A DNA stretch of 64,000 bases from ASV31 sp965229765 (GTDB lineage Bacteria; Pseudomonadota; Alphaproteobacteria; Rhodobacterales; Rhodobacteraceae). The notes under the pieces were generated by a model. The model worked only from the letters and a program-made list of their open reading frames with translations, had not been told where the DNA came from and did not search any database. Below, piece by piece: positions 17,595 through 25,076 of this stretch; position 1 is the first letter of the stretch, and each line of letters starts with the position of its first letter. A program made the position numbers and the translations under genes. The DNA lies in the NCBI GenBank assembly GCA_965229765.1, contig CBDDJT010000004.1:310001-374000 (forward strand), written 5' to 3'.

Positions 17595-18538
17595 ACCGCC
17601 ACCTCCGCCGCTGAAACAAACCGGCGCCCCTGTTCAAGGTCCGACATCGTATCGGCCTCGGCGCGAACCCAGTCAAGGAATGCCGCCACCTGCGGACGGG
17701 TCTCTGTGCCCTCGGGACAAAGGAACCGGAAATGCGCGTCCGTGGTCAGCGCCACCTCGAACGGGGCCACCAGCCGCCCCTCTCGCAGCGCCTTTTCCAC
17801 CAGCGAACTGCGCGCCAGCAGCGCCCCTGCCCCGGTCAGCGCCGCGTCGATCGCGTGGTCGGCCTGGTTGAACTGCGCCCCGTGCGGCGCCGGTGCCCCT
17901 TCGATCCCGTTGGCGCGGAACCACGCCGGCCAGTCGCAGGGCGGCGACACGAAATCCAGCGACCTGTCGACCAGAAGCGGCGCCCGCGTCAGCGCCTCGG
18001 GCGTGGGATGGGCGGCGGCCATCTCGGGCGTCATCACCGGCGTCAGCCAGTCCGACAGGATACGCGTGGTGTATAGCCCGGGGTCCGGCCCATAGCCAAA
18101 GCGGATCGCCACGTCGATGCCGTCCCGGTCGAAATCCAGAAGCCGCAGCGTGGCCGAGAACCGCAACTCGATATCGGGATGCGACTGGGCAAAGCCGAAC
18201 ATGCGCGGCGCCAGCCACTTGGCGGTAAAGGCCGGGCCCGCCGTGACCGTCAGTGTAATAGTATCACCCACTCGCTGCGCCGCGCGCCATGCGGCGGCCA
18301 GTTCCGCAAACCCTTCATGCGCGCCGGGATACAGCGCGCGCCCGGCATCGGTCAGTTCAACAGCGCGGTTCAGCCGACGGAACAGCGCCCCGCCAAGATG
18401 CTCTTCAAGCGACTTGATCTGAAAGCTCAGCGCGGCGGGCGTGACGTTCAATTCGTCCGCCGCGCGGGCAAAGCTCAGGTGTCTGGCGGCGGCCTCGAAG
18501 GCGCGCAGGGCGGTCAGCGGGGGCAGACGGTTGCTCAT
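17591..18538 (-). CDS. LysR family regulator (GcvA-like)
   Basis: 315 residues from ATG 18538; an in-frame TTG three codons upstream is an alternative. The N-terminal helix-turn-helix is LTALRAFEAAARHLSFARAADEL with NVTPAALSFQIKSLEEHLG, and the effector-binding domain covers about 90-300. The TPAALSFQIKSLE pattern and PALRAFEAAARH start resemble the GcvA branch. Coupling to the downstream exporter suggests it controls export of its inducer. No operator is obvious in the 111 bp upstream. Confidence 0.88.
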   Translation of the reverse strand: MSNRLPPLTALRAFEAAARHLSFARAADELNVTPAALSFQIKSLEEHLGGALFRRLNRAVELTDAGRALYPGAHEGFAELAAAWRAAQRVGDTITLTVTAGPAFTAKWLAPRMFGFAQSHPDIELRFSATLRLLDFDRDGIDVAIRFGYGPDPGLYTTRILSDWLTPVMTPEMAAAHPTPEALTRAPLLVDRSLDFVSPPCDWPAWFRANGIEGAPAPHGAQFNQADHAIDAALTGAGALLARSSLVEKALREGRLVAPFEVALTTDAHFRFLCPEGTETRPQVAAFLDWVRAEADTMSDLEQGRRFVSAAEVAV

Positions 18539-18649
18539 ATCAGGCAAGAATTTCTTTACTGAAACGCGAAGAGGTCTCGTTTGTCAGCCTTGTTTGAAGG
18601 CCGCATAGTCCCATCAGTTCAGAAATGTAAACCCGAAAGGCAGACCCAG

Positions 18650-18772
18650 ATGATCGAAGCGTCCATATCCACCCGCACCCGCACCGCCATCGAAAGCGCC
18701 CATGCCCTGCGCGGCCGCGCGCTGGCCGATCTGCTGGCCGCCGTCTTTGGGCATGGCCGCGCCGGGCGCTGA
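18650..18772 (+). CDS. Possible 40-residue small protein
   Basis: ATG 18650 to stop 18772. The product (MIEASISTRTRTAIESAHAL, then RGRALADLLAAVFGHGRAGR) is one amphipathic helix followed by a short hydrophobic helix and basic end. It resembles other tiny Rhodobacterales proteins with an IE-A-LRG pattern, but I cannot name a family. Support comes from its position: divergent from the LysR gene and closed by a perfect 10-bp hairpin nine bases after its stop. The Shine-Dalgarno is weak (GAAAGG about 11 bp upstream). Confidence 0.45.
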   Translation: MIEASISTRTRTAIESAHALRGRALADLLAAVFGHGRAGR

Positions 18773-18780
18773 ACGCGAAA

Positions 18781-18804
18781 CGGGCGGGCCCTATGGCCCG
18801 CCCG
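18781..18804. terminator. Hairpin terminator between the small ORF and phaB
   Basis: Perfect 10-bp GC-rich stem (18781-18790 with 18795-18804) and a CTAT loop, between a plus-strand ORF ending at 18772 and minus-strand phaB ending at 18859. No long T-run follows on either side, so it could be a bidirectional hairpin terminator. Confidence 0.65.
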
Positions 18805-18858
18805 CTGTTCCTGCGCCGACGCGATGCCGACGTCTTGCCGACGCAACGCCGTCTGTCC

Positions 18859-19581
18859 TCAGGCGAAGAACTGCGCCCCGTTGGCAGAGATGGTCGAACC
18901 GTTGACAAACCCCGAGTCGTCGGACGCCAGAAAGGTCACACAGCGCGCGATTTCCTCGGGCTCGCCCAGCCGACCCACTGGAATCATTCCGATAATTGCC
19001 TCGCGCACCTTCTCGGGCACCGCCATCACCATCTCGGTGGCGATGTAGCCGGGGCAGATCGCGTTGGCCGTGATCCCCTTGGCCGCACCCTCCTGCGCCA
19101 GGCTCTTCACGATCCCCAGATCCCCCGCCTTCGTCGCCGCATAATTGACCTGCCCGAACTGGCCTTTCTGGCCATTGATCGAGGAGATCACGATGACACG
19201 ACCAAACCCGCGCTCTCGCATACCGGGCCAGACGGGGTGTACGGTGTTGAAAACGCCCGTCAAATTTGTGTCGATGACGTCCTGCCACTGCTGTGGAGAC
19301 ATCTTGTGGAACGGTGCGTCGCGCGTGATGCCAGCGTTGGCGACCACCACTTCGACCGGGCCAAGATCGGCCTCGACCTGCGCGATGCCGGCCTTGGACG
19401 CCTCGTAATCGGCCACGTTCCACTTGTATGTCTTGATGCCGGTTTCCGCGGTGAACGCCGCCGCGGCTTCGTCATTTCCCGCGTAACTGGCGGCGACCTC
19501 GTAGCCCGCGGCCTTCAGCGCCTTCGAAATTGCCGCGCCAATGCCCCGGCTGCCGCCGGTGACCAATGCAACACGTCCCAT
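18859..19581 (-). CDS. phaB: Acetoacetyl-CoA reductase (NADPH)
   Basis: 240 residues, the standard PhaB/PhbB length. It is a short-chain dehydrogenase with TGGSRGIG at 8-15, NAG at 82-84, catalytic Ser134, Tyr147 and Lys151 (QFGQVNYAATKAG). It reduces acetoacetyl-CoA to (R)-3-hydroxybutyryl-CoA, the second step of polyhydroxybutyrate synthesis. It lies 93 bp downstream of phaA on the same strand; the gap contains a strong hairpin. Confidence 0.95.
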   Translation of the reverse strand: MGRVALVTGGSRGIGAAISKALKAAGYEVAASYAGNDEAAAAFTAETGIKTYKWNVADYEASKAGIAQVEADLGPVEVVVANAGITRDAPFHKMSPQQWQDVIDTNLTGVFNTVHPVWPGMRERGFGRVIVISSINGQKGQFGQVNYAATKAGDLGIVKSLAQEGAAKGITANAICPGYIATEMVMAVPEKVREAIIGMIPVGRLGEPEEIARCVTFLASDDSGFVNGSTISANGAQFFA

Positions 19582-19628
19582 GGGTGTTCCTCCACTACCT
19601 TTTCGGTAATTGTGTTAACGTTTCGATG

Positions 19629-19659
19629 CCGCTTGCGCAACATTATTGCGCGCAAGCGG
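19629..19659 (-). terminator. Strong hairpin between phaA and phaB
   Basis: A perfect 10-bp stem (19629-19638 with 19650-19659) in the 93-bp gap between phaA and phaB. An AT-rich loop can pair further with a bulge. On the minus strand no T-run follows, so it may be a partial terminator, an mRNA processing or stability element, or both, setting the PhaA:PhaB ratio. Confidence 0.45.
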
Positions 19660-19674
19660 TTGTTGTCTTGGCGA

Positions 19675-20850
19675 TCAGGGCCGCTCAAGGCACATGGCAA
19701 CACCCATGCCGCCGCCGATGCACAGCGTGGCAAGGCCGCGCTTTGCGTCTCGGCGCTTCATTTCGAACAAAAGCGTGTTCAGGATGCGCGCGCCCGAAGC
19801 GCCGATCGGGTGGCCGATGGCAATTGCGCCGCCGTTCACGTTCACGATCGCAGGATCCCATCCCATGTCCTTGTTCACGGCGCAGGCCTGCGCGGCGAAG
19901 GCCTCGTTCGCCTCGACAAGATCGAGGTCGTCCACGGACCAGCCCGCACGCTCCAGCGCCTTGCGGCTGGCGTGGATCGGACCGACACCCATGATCGAGG
20001 GGTCAAGCCCGGCGGTCGCGTAGCTGGCGATCCGGGCCAGCGGTTCGATCCCGCGCTTTTCGGCATCGTCCGCAGACATCAGCAGGACCGCGGCGGCGCC
20101 ATCGTTGATCCCGCTGGCGTTGGCGGCGGTCACGCTGCCGTCCCGGGTAAAGGCCGGACGCAGTTTCTGCATGGCTTCGATGGTGGCGCCGTGGCGGATG
20201 TATTCGTCGGCGTCCACCACGATGTCGCCCTTGCGGGTCTTGACGGTGTACGCGACGATCTCGTCGGCAAACCTGCCTGCCTTTTGCGCGGCCTCGGCCT
20301 TGTTCTGGCTGGCGACCGCGAATTCATCCTGCTGGTCGCGGCTGATCTGCCACTTTTCGGCGACGTTCTCGGCCGTCTGGCCCATGTGATAGCCGTTGAA
20401 GGCGTCCCAAAGCCCGTCACGGATCATGGAATCGATGAAGGACATGTCGCCCATCTTCTGGCCAGGCCGCAGATTGGCGACATGGGGGCTCATCGACATG
20501 TTTTCCTGGCCGCCGGCGGCAACGATCGACGCATCGCCAAGCTGGATGTGCTGGGCGCCCAGCGCCACGGCGCGCAGGCCCGATCCGCACACCTGATTGA
20601 TGCTCCAGGCGGCGGCCTCGATCGGCAGGCCGGCGTTCACATGCGCCTGCCGCGCGGGGTTCTGGCCTTGCCCGGCGGTCAGCACCTGGCCCAGGATGGT
20701 TTCGGCCACCTCGGCCTTGTCGATGCCGGCCCGCTCGACGACGGCCTCCAGCACGGTGCGGCCCAGCTCATGCGCGGGGGTATTGGCGAAACTGCCGCTG
20801 AAGCTGCCCACGGGGGTCCGGGCTGCGGATGCGATAACGACGTTGGTCAT
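19675..20850 (-). CDS. phaA: Acetyl-CoA acetyltransferase (beta-ketothiolase)
   Basis: 391 residues. Thiolase catalytic residues are all present: nucleophile Cys88 (QVCGSG), His347 (IGHPIGASGAR) and Cys377 (LCIGGGMG). It condenses two acetyl-CoA to acetoacetyl-CoA, the first step of polyhydroxybutyrate synthesis, together with PhaB downstream. ATG 20850 gives the family start MTNVVIASAARTPVG; a longer reading to 20892 is not needed. Its promoter region holds a PhaR-type operator. Confidence 0.95.
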   Translation of the reverse strand: MTNVVIASAARTPVGSFSGSFANTPAHELGRTVLEAVVERAGIDKAEVAETILGQVLTAGQGQNPARQAHVNAGLPIEAAAWSINQVCGSGLRAVALGAQHIQLGDASIVAAGGQENMSMSPHVANLRPGQKMGDMSFIDSMIRDGLWDAFNGYHMGQTAENVAEKWQISRDQQDEFAVASQNKAEAAQKAGRFADEIVAYTVKTRKGDIVVDADEYIRHGATIEAMQKLRPAFTRDGSVTAANASGINDGAAAVLLMSADDAEKRGIEPLARIASYATAGLDPSIMGVGPIHASRKALERAGWSVDDLDLVEANEAFAAQACAVNKDMGWDPAIVNVNGGAIAIGHPIGASGARILNTLLFEMKRRDAKRGLATLCIGGGMGVAMCLERP

Positions 20851-20939
20851 GGTGGCTCTCTCCCAAGCGAATCTGATCGCGCCGAGCCTCACGCCATGCG
20901 CCGCAATTTACAACTACGAGGTCCGGCTCGGACGTGTCG

Positions 20940-20968
20940 CCTATACATGCTGCAGTGCAGCAAATCAA
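20940..20968 (-). promoter_or_regulatory. phaA promoter
   Basis: On the minus strand TTGATT (20968-20963), a 17-bp spacer and TATAGG (20945-20940) point towards phaA, whose start is 90 bp further on. The -35 has four of six and the -10 four of six consensus bases, at ideal spacing. The spacer is occupied by the palindrome described in the next entry. Confidence 0.55.
20948..20962. promoter_or_regulatory. PhaR-type operator
   Basis: A perfect palindrome TGCTGC-AGT-GCAGCA. Its core is CTGC-N3-GCAG, the motif reported for PhaR, the PHB-responsive repressor of Paracoccus/Rhodobacter. It fills the -35/-10 spacer of the phaA promoter, so a bound repressor would block RNA polymerase. phaR itself is not in the window. 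Confidence 0.65.
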
Positions 20969-21020
20969 CGGTATGCGATTGTAGGCAATAGCAGACCCGC
21001 CTTGCACTGGGCGGGACGCG

Positions 21021-21875
21021 TCATCCTGCCGCGTGCTGATCCTCGACATTCCAGGGCGGGTGCAAGGTGGGTGCGCCAAAGAAATAGCCCTGCATACAGT
21101 CGATGCCGATACCTGCAAGGAACTCGGCGTCGGCGGCCTGTTCAACGCTTTCGGCGACCGTGAACATCTCGAAATGCCGGGCAATCGAGATCAGCGCCTC
21201 TGTCAGCACCTGGTTGTCGGGGCTGCTGGCGATACCGCGGATGAACTGGCCATCAATCTTGATGACGTCGAACAGGAAATCACGCAGACAGCGAAAGCTG
21301 GTGTAGCCCGATCCGAAATCGTCCAGCGCGAAGGATATTCCGCGATCCTGCATCTCTGACATGAAGACCTGCACCATGTCCGGCACAAGCATGGCAGAGC
21401 CTTCGGTGATCTCAAGGATCAGACGTTCGCCGATGGCAGGATCGTCGGAAAGCCCGCGTTTCAGCGCGGTCCGCCAGGGGGGATACCCGATGGAGCGGGC
21501 CGACATGTTGATGGAAAGACGCACCTGCGGCTGGTCGGCCAGCGTTTCCAGCCCGATGCGAAGGGCCAGGCAATCCAGTTGCCGCCCGAGTTCAGTCTGT
21601 TCCACGGCACCGATGAAATCCGAGGCGGGAATCACCCGGCCGGTGCCGTCGAGAACCCGCAACAGGCCTTCGTGAAAGGCGACCGCCCCGTCGGTATCGG
21701 CGCGAACCACGGGTTGGTAGGCCAGAACGACATTCCGCGTCTCGACAGCGTTGCGGACCATGGCGATCACATTGCGGTCGCGCCCCGCGATTGCCGCGCT
21801 GAGCGGATCGCGCAGCCAGCCCGGAACCTCGACCTTTGTGGAATTTGGCGCGGTAAGCATGGCGACTCCATCCAT
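21021..21875 (-). CDS. EAL domain protein, probable c-di-GMP phosphodiesterase
   Basis: 284 residues from ATG 21875; an in-frame ATG five codons later (21860) is also possible. Residues about 40-275 are one EAL domain. Metal and catalytic positions appear kept: Glu in EGLLR (motif is EALLR, Ala changed to Gly), Asn in INMSARSI, Glu in LEITEG, DDFGSGYTSF, the Lys in VIKIDG and the Glu in VAESVE. It should hydrolyse c-di-GMP to pGpG. No GGDEF, PAS or membrane segment is fused, so it is a stand-alone cytoplasmic protein. Confidence 0.85.
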   Translation of the reverse strand: MDGVAMLTAPNSTKVEVPGWLRDPLSAAIAGRDRNVIAMVRNAVETRNVVLAYQPVVRADTDGAVAFHEGLLRVLDGTGRVIPASDFIGAVEQTELGRQLDCLALRIGLETLADQPQVRLSINMSARSIGYPPWRTALKRGLSDDPAIGERLILEITEGSAMLVPDMVQVFMSEMQDRGISFALDDFGSGYTSFRCLRDFLFDVIKIDGQFIRGIASSPDNQVLTEALISIARHFEMFTVAESVEQAADAEFLAGIGIDCMQGYFFGAPTLHPPWNVEDQHAAG

Positions 21876-21951
21876 GTTTGCCGCAGACTGGCGCAGAGAG
21901 GTTCACCAAGGGTAAAGCTTGGCCACTGCAAACCCACGAACAGGAGGCCTC

Positions 21952-22521
21952 ATGCACGACCGTTGCGACTGGTGCGGCACCGATCCGTTGTATGTCGACT
22001 ATCACGACACCGAATGGGGCGTGCCCGAACGCGACGCCCGGGCGCTTTGGGAAAAGCTGATCCTTGACGGGTTCCAGGCCGGGCTGGCCTGGATCACGAT
22101 CCTGCGCAAGCGCGACAACTTCCGCGCCGCGTTCGAAGGCTTCGATCCAGAGGCGATCGCCCGGTGGTCCGAGACCGACGTGGCCCGCCTGCTTGGCGAC
22201 GCCGGAATCGTGCGGCATCGCGGCAAGATAGAGGCCACCATCGGCAATGCCCGCGCCTTTCTGGCGCTGGAAGAGGCTGGCGGCTTTGCGCCCTTCGTCT
22301 GGGACAGGGTCGAGGGGCGCCCGCTGCAGAACGCGTTCGCCAGCATGTCCGACGTGCCGGCGGAAACGCCCCTGTCGCGGCAGTTGTCTAAGGATCTGAA
22401 GGCCGCGGGCTTCCGGTTCTGCGGGCCCACCATCGTCTATGCCTGGCTACAGGCCTGCGGCGTGGTGAACGACCACCTGGTGACCTGCCCGCGCCATGCA
22501 CAGGTGGCGGCGCTGGCCTGA
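21952..22521 (+). CDS. tag: DNA-3-methyladenine glycosylase I
   Basis: 189 residues from ATG 21952, preceded by an AGGAGG Shine-Dalgarno. Family marks are RCDWCGTDPLYVDYHDTEWGVP at the N-terminus, with the Cys and His that start the zinc site, FQAGLAWITILRKR, and C-terminal VNDHLVTCPRH supplying the remaining zinc ligands. The HhH-type enzyme excises 3-methyladenine from alkylated DNA. An in-frame ATG 11 codons upstream would add a tail not seen in the family. Confidence 0.95.
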   Translation: MHDRCDWCGTDPLYVDYHDTEWGVPERDARALWEKLILDGFQAGLAWITILRKRDNFRAAFEGFDPEAIARWSETDVARLLGDAGIVRHRGKIEATIGNARAFLALEEAGGFAPFVWDRVEGRPLQNAFASMSDVPAETPLSRQLSKDLKAAGFRFCGPTIVYAWLQACGVVNDHLVTCPRHAQVAALA

Positions 22522-22522
22522 A

Positions 22523-22558
22523 GACCGGCGCGGCGGACCGACTGCCGCGGCCCCGGTC
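22523..22558. terminator. Hairpin at the tag/tlpA junction
   Basis: Inner stem 22529-22534 with 22544-22549, extended by outer arms 22523-22528 and 22553-22558 across a 3-nt bulge. It lies just after the tag stop and overlaps the stop of convergent tlpA, so it could end transcription from both sides. No T-run is present. Confidence 0.4.
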
Positions 22559-23114
22559 AGTCGGCGGCAGTCAGCGCGCGGATAATGGCCTTGGCGCTGT
22601 CGCTGTCCCATTCCGCGTCGCCGCGCAGGCGGGCGATCTCTTCACCCTCGGGGTTCAGGATCACCGTGATCGGCAGGCCCAGCACCGCCATGTCGCGGGC
22701 CAGCGCCTGCTTGGGGTCGCGGTGCCTGGGCAGGTTGGTTACTCCCACCTCGTCGAAGAAGCGCGTGATCCCGGCGGGCGCATTGCGGCCCGTGGCGATG
22801 GTGACGACCTCGAACGCCTCACCCCCCAGTTCCGCCTGCAGCCGGTCGAGCGACGGCATCTCCTTGCGGCAGGGCGCGCACCATGTCGCCCAGAAGTTCA
22901 CCAGCGTGTACTTGCCCGCGTAGGCCGCCAGCGTCATGGGCGCGCCGCCCGCATCCTCGAACGCGGCGTCAGAGGCGGCAACGGGCATCTCATGAAACAC
23001 CAGCTTCTTCATGTTGCCCTCGCGCAGCGACTCGAGCGCGGCGATATCGATGTCGGCGGCGTTTGCGCCCAGTGTCAGGGCGGTGTAGAGCACGGCGGCG
23101 AAGGTCCAGCGCAT
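22557..23114 (-). CDS. TlpA-like periplasmic thioredoxin
   Basis: 185 residues from ATG 23114, with GGAGGA about 6 bp upstream. A signal peptide (about 1-19, TALTLGANAA) is followed by a TlpA/ResA-like thioredoxin fold. The active site WCAPC has cysteines at 79 and 82, and the cis-Pro loop reads GLPITVILNPEG. It should reduce disulfides in the periplasm, for example in cytochrome c or oxidase assembly. It is divergent from argH with only 21 bp between starts, an arrangement seen in other Rhodobacterales as I recall. Confidence 0.9.
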   Translation of the reverse strand: MRWTFAAVLYTALTLGANAADIDIAALESLREGNMKKLVFHEMPVAASDAAFEDAGGAPMTLAAYAGKYTLVNFWATWCAPCRKEMPSLDRLQAELGGEAFEVVTIATGRNAPAGITRFFDEVGVTNLPRHRDPKQALARDMAVLGLPITVILNPEGEEIARLRGDAEWDSDSAKAIIRALTAAD

Positions 23115-23135
23115 CTTTCCTCCGGGGTTACTTCC

Positions 23136-24527
23136 ATGACCGACCAAAGCTCGAATGCCATGTGGGGCGGGCGTTTCGCCGCTGGTCCCGACGCGATCAT
23201 GGAGGCGATCAACGCCTCGATCGGGTTCGACAAGCGGCTTGCCCCACAGGACATCGCAGGCTCTCGCGCGCACGCTGCCATGCTGGCGGCGACGGGCATC
23301 CTAAGGGATAGCGACGCGGCGGCCATCCGGGAAGGTCTGCTCACGGTGTTGTCAGAGATCGAGGCGGGTTCTTTCCCCTTCCGCACCGATCTCGAAGACA
23401 TCCACATGAACGTCGAGGCCCGCCTGAAAGAGTTGATCGGCGATCCGGCGGGGCGGCTGCACACGGCACGCTCGCGCAACGACCAGGTTGCGACCGACTT
23501 TCGCCTCTGGGTCCGCGACCAGTGCGACGCGGCGATCGACGGCCTGCGCGCGCTGATCGGCGCGCTGCTGGTCCAGGCAGAGGCCGGGGCGGACTGGGTC
23601 ATGCCGGGGTTCACCCACCTGCAAACGGCGCAGCCCGTGACATGGGGCCATCACATGATGGCCTATGTCGAGATGTTCGGCCGCGACATGGGCCGGTTCC
23701 GGGACGCCCGCGCGCGGATGAACGAATGCCCCCTGGGTGCCGCCGCGCTGGCCGGCACGTCCTTTCCCATCGACCGGCAAATGACGGCCACGGCCCTGGG
23801 GTTCGACCGGCCCGCCGCAAACTCGCTCGACGCCGTCAGCGACCGCGACTTCGCGCTGGAGTTCCTGTCGGCCGCCTCGATCTGCGCCGTTCACCTGTCG
23901 CGCTTTGCCGAAGAACTGGTGATCTGGTCCTCGGCGCAGTTCCGCTTCGTCACCCTGTCGGACCGGTTTTCCACCGGCTCGTCCATCATGCCGCAGAAGA
24001 AGAATCCCGACGCGGCGGAACTGATCCGCGCCAAGATCGGGCGCATCCTGGGTGCGACGGTCGCGCTGTTCACGGTGATGAAGGGGCTGCCGCTGGCCTA
24101 TTCGAAGGACATGCAGGAAGACAAGGAACAGGTCTTCGACGCCGCCGATTCGCTGATGCTGTCGCTGGCCGCGATGGACGGGATGGTGCGCGACATGACG
24201 GCCAACCGCGGCGCGCTGGAAACCGCGGCGGCCAGCGGGTTTTCGACGGCAACAGACCTCGCCGACTGGCTGGTCAGGGTACTGGACCTGCCGTTCCGGG
24301 ACGCGCATCATGTGACCGGCACGCTGGTCGCCATGGCAGAGCGCAAGGGCTGCGACCTGCCGGAACTGACGCTGGCCGAAATGCAGGGCGTCCACGCCGG
24401 CATCACGGCGGATGTGTTCGAGGTGCTGGGCGTGCAGAACTCCGTCGCCAGCCGCACGAGTTACGGCGGCACCGCGCCGGAACAGGTGCGCGCGCAGGTC
24501 GCGCGCTGGAAGGAGAAGCTGGGATGA
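23136..24527 (+). CDS. argH: Argininosuccinate lyase
   Basis: 463 residues, standard length. The fumarase/aspartase-superfamily signature GSSIMPQKKNP is at 281-291, with the catalytic Ser in the flexible loop. Other family blocks are HTARSRNDQVATD and FTHLQTAQPVTWGHH (catalytic His). It splits argininosuccinate to arginine and fumarate, the last step of arginine synthesis. Its stop overlaps the next gene's ATG (ATGA). Confidence 0.97.
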   Translation: MTDQSSNAMWGGRFAAGPDAIMEAINASIGFDKRLAPQDIAGSRAHAAMLAATGILRDSDAAAIREGLLTVLSEIEAGSFPFRTDLEDIHMNVEARLKELIGDPAGRLHTARSRNDQVATDFRLWVRDQCDAAIDGLRALIGALLVQAEAGADWVMPGFTHLQTAQPVTWGHHMMAYVEMFGRDMGRFRDARARMNECPLGAAALAGTSFPIDRQMTATALGFDRPAANSLDAVSDRDFALEFLSAASICAVHLSRFAEELVIWSSAQFRFVTLSDRFSTGSSIMPQKKNPDAAELIRAKIGRILGATVALFTVMKGLPLAYSKDMQEDKEQVFDAADSLMLSLAAMDGMVRDMTANRGALETAAASGFSTATDLADWLVRVLDLPFRDAHHVTGTLVAMAERKGCDLPELTLAEMQGVHAGITADVFEVLGVQNSVASRTSYGGTAPEQVRAQVARWKEKLG

Positions 24528-24682
24528 CACGCGCCCTTGCCCTGACCGCCATGCTGGCCCTGCTGGCCGCCTGCGGTGTGGATGGACCGCCGGTTCCGCC
24601 GCCCGCCAAGGCGGCAGACCCCGCGCCCGCCGCGCTGACCGTGACGGCGACCGTCGAGGCCGGCGTCGCCGGCAGCTTCTAG
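24524..24682 (+). CDS. Small lipoprotein downstream of argH
   Basis: 52 residues, coupled to argH by a 4-bp overlap. The signal ends in lipobox LLAAC (Cys17), and the short mature part is Pro/Ala-rich (GVDGPPVPPPAKAADPAP). Such mini-lipoproteins between argH and lysA are common in Rhodobacterales genomes; their role is unknown. LptM-type mini-lipoproteins beside lysA have a similar look (short, Cys then G-x-GP-PPP), so an LptM-like function in LptD assembly is a possibility, not shown. Confidence 0.75.
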   Translation: MTRALALTAMLALLAACGVDGPPVPPPAKAADPAPAALTVTATVEAGVAGSF

Positions 24683-24692
24683 GGGCGCGCGC

Positions 24693-25010
24693 GTGTCCCC
24701 CTTGCGGATGATCTACCTTGCGCTGGCCGTCTGGGGAGCCATCCACCCGATGTACTGGTTCCTGTCCTACATGCGGGACACCGGGACCGGCCTGTCCGGC
24801 CTGATCGACGCGTGGTACGTCAATGCCTCGACCACGGGGCTGACCTGGGACCTGACGATCGCGGCCATCGCGCTGACCATATGGATTGTCGCGGAAACCT
24901 GGGTGCGACGGAACTGGCTGGCACTGATCGCCGTTCCCGCGACCTTCTGCATCGGCGTCAGCTGCGGCCTGCCGCTTTACCTGTTCCTGCGCACGCGCGA
25001 GGTGCGGTAG
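24693..25010 (+). CDS. DUF2834 membrane protein
   Basis: 105 residues if the GTG at 24693 is used, 100 if ATG 24708 (MIYLALAVWGAIHPMYWFL) is used; neither has a clear Shine-Dalgarno. Three transmembrane helices are visible (about 6-26, 50-68 and 75-97) with the DUF2834 pattern of a Pro-Tyr/Trp-rich first helix end. An inner-membrane protein of unknown function, between the mini-lipoprotein and lysA. Confidence 0.75.
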   Translation: MSPLRMIYLALAVWGAIHPMYWFLSYMRDTGTGLSGLIDAWYVNASTTGLTWDLTIAAIALTIWIVAETWVRRNWLALIAVPATFCIGVSCGLPLYLFLRTREVR

Positions 25011-25076
25011 CCAGCGCGCGATTGCACCGCGCGCCCTGTCTGCTATGTCCCGCTGCAACGCGCAGGACAAAGACCC

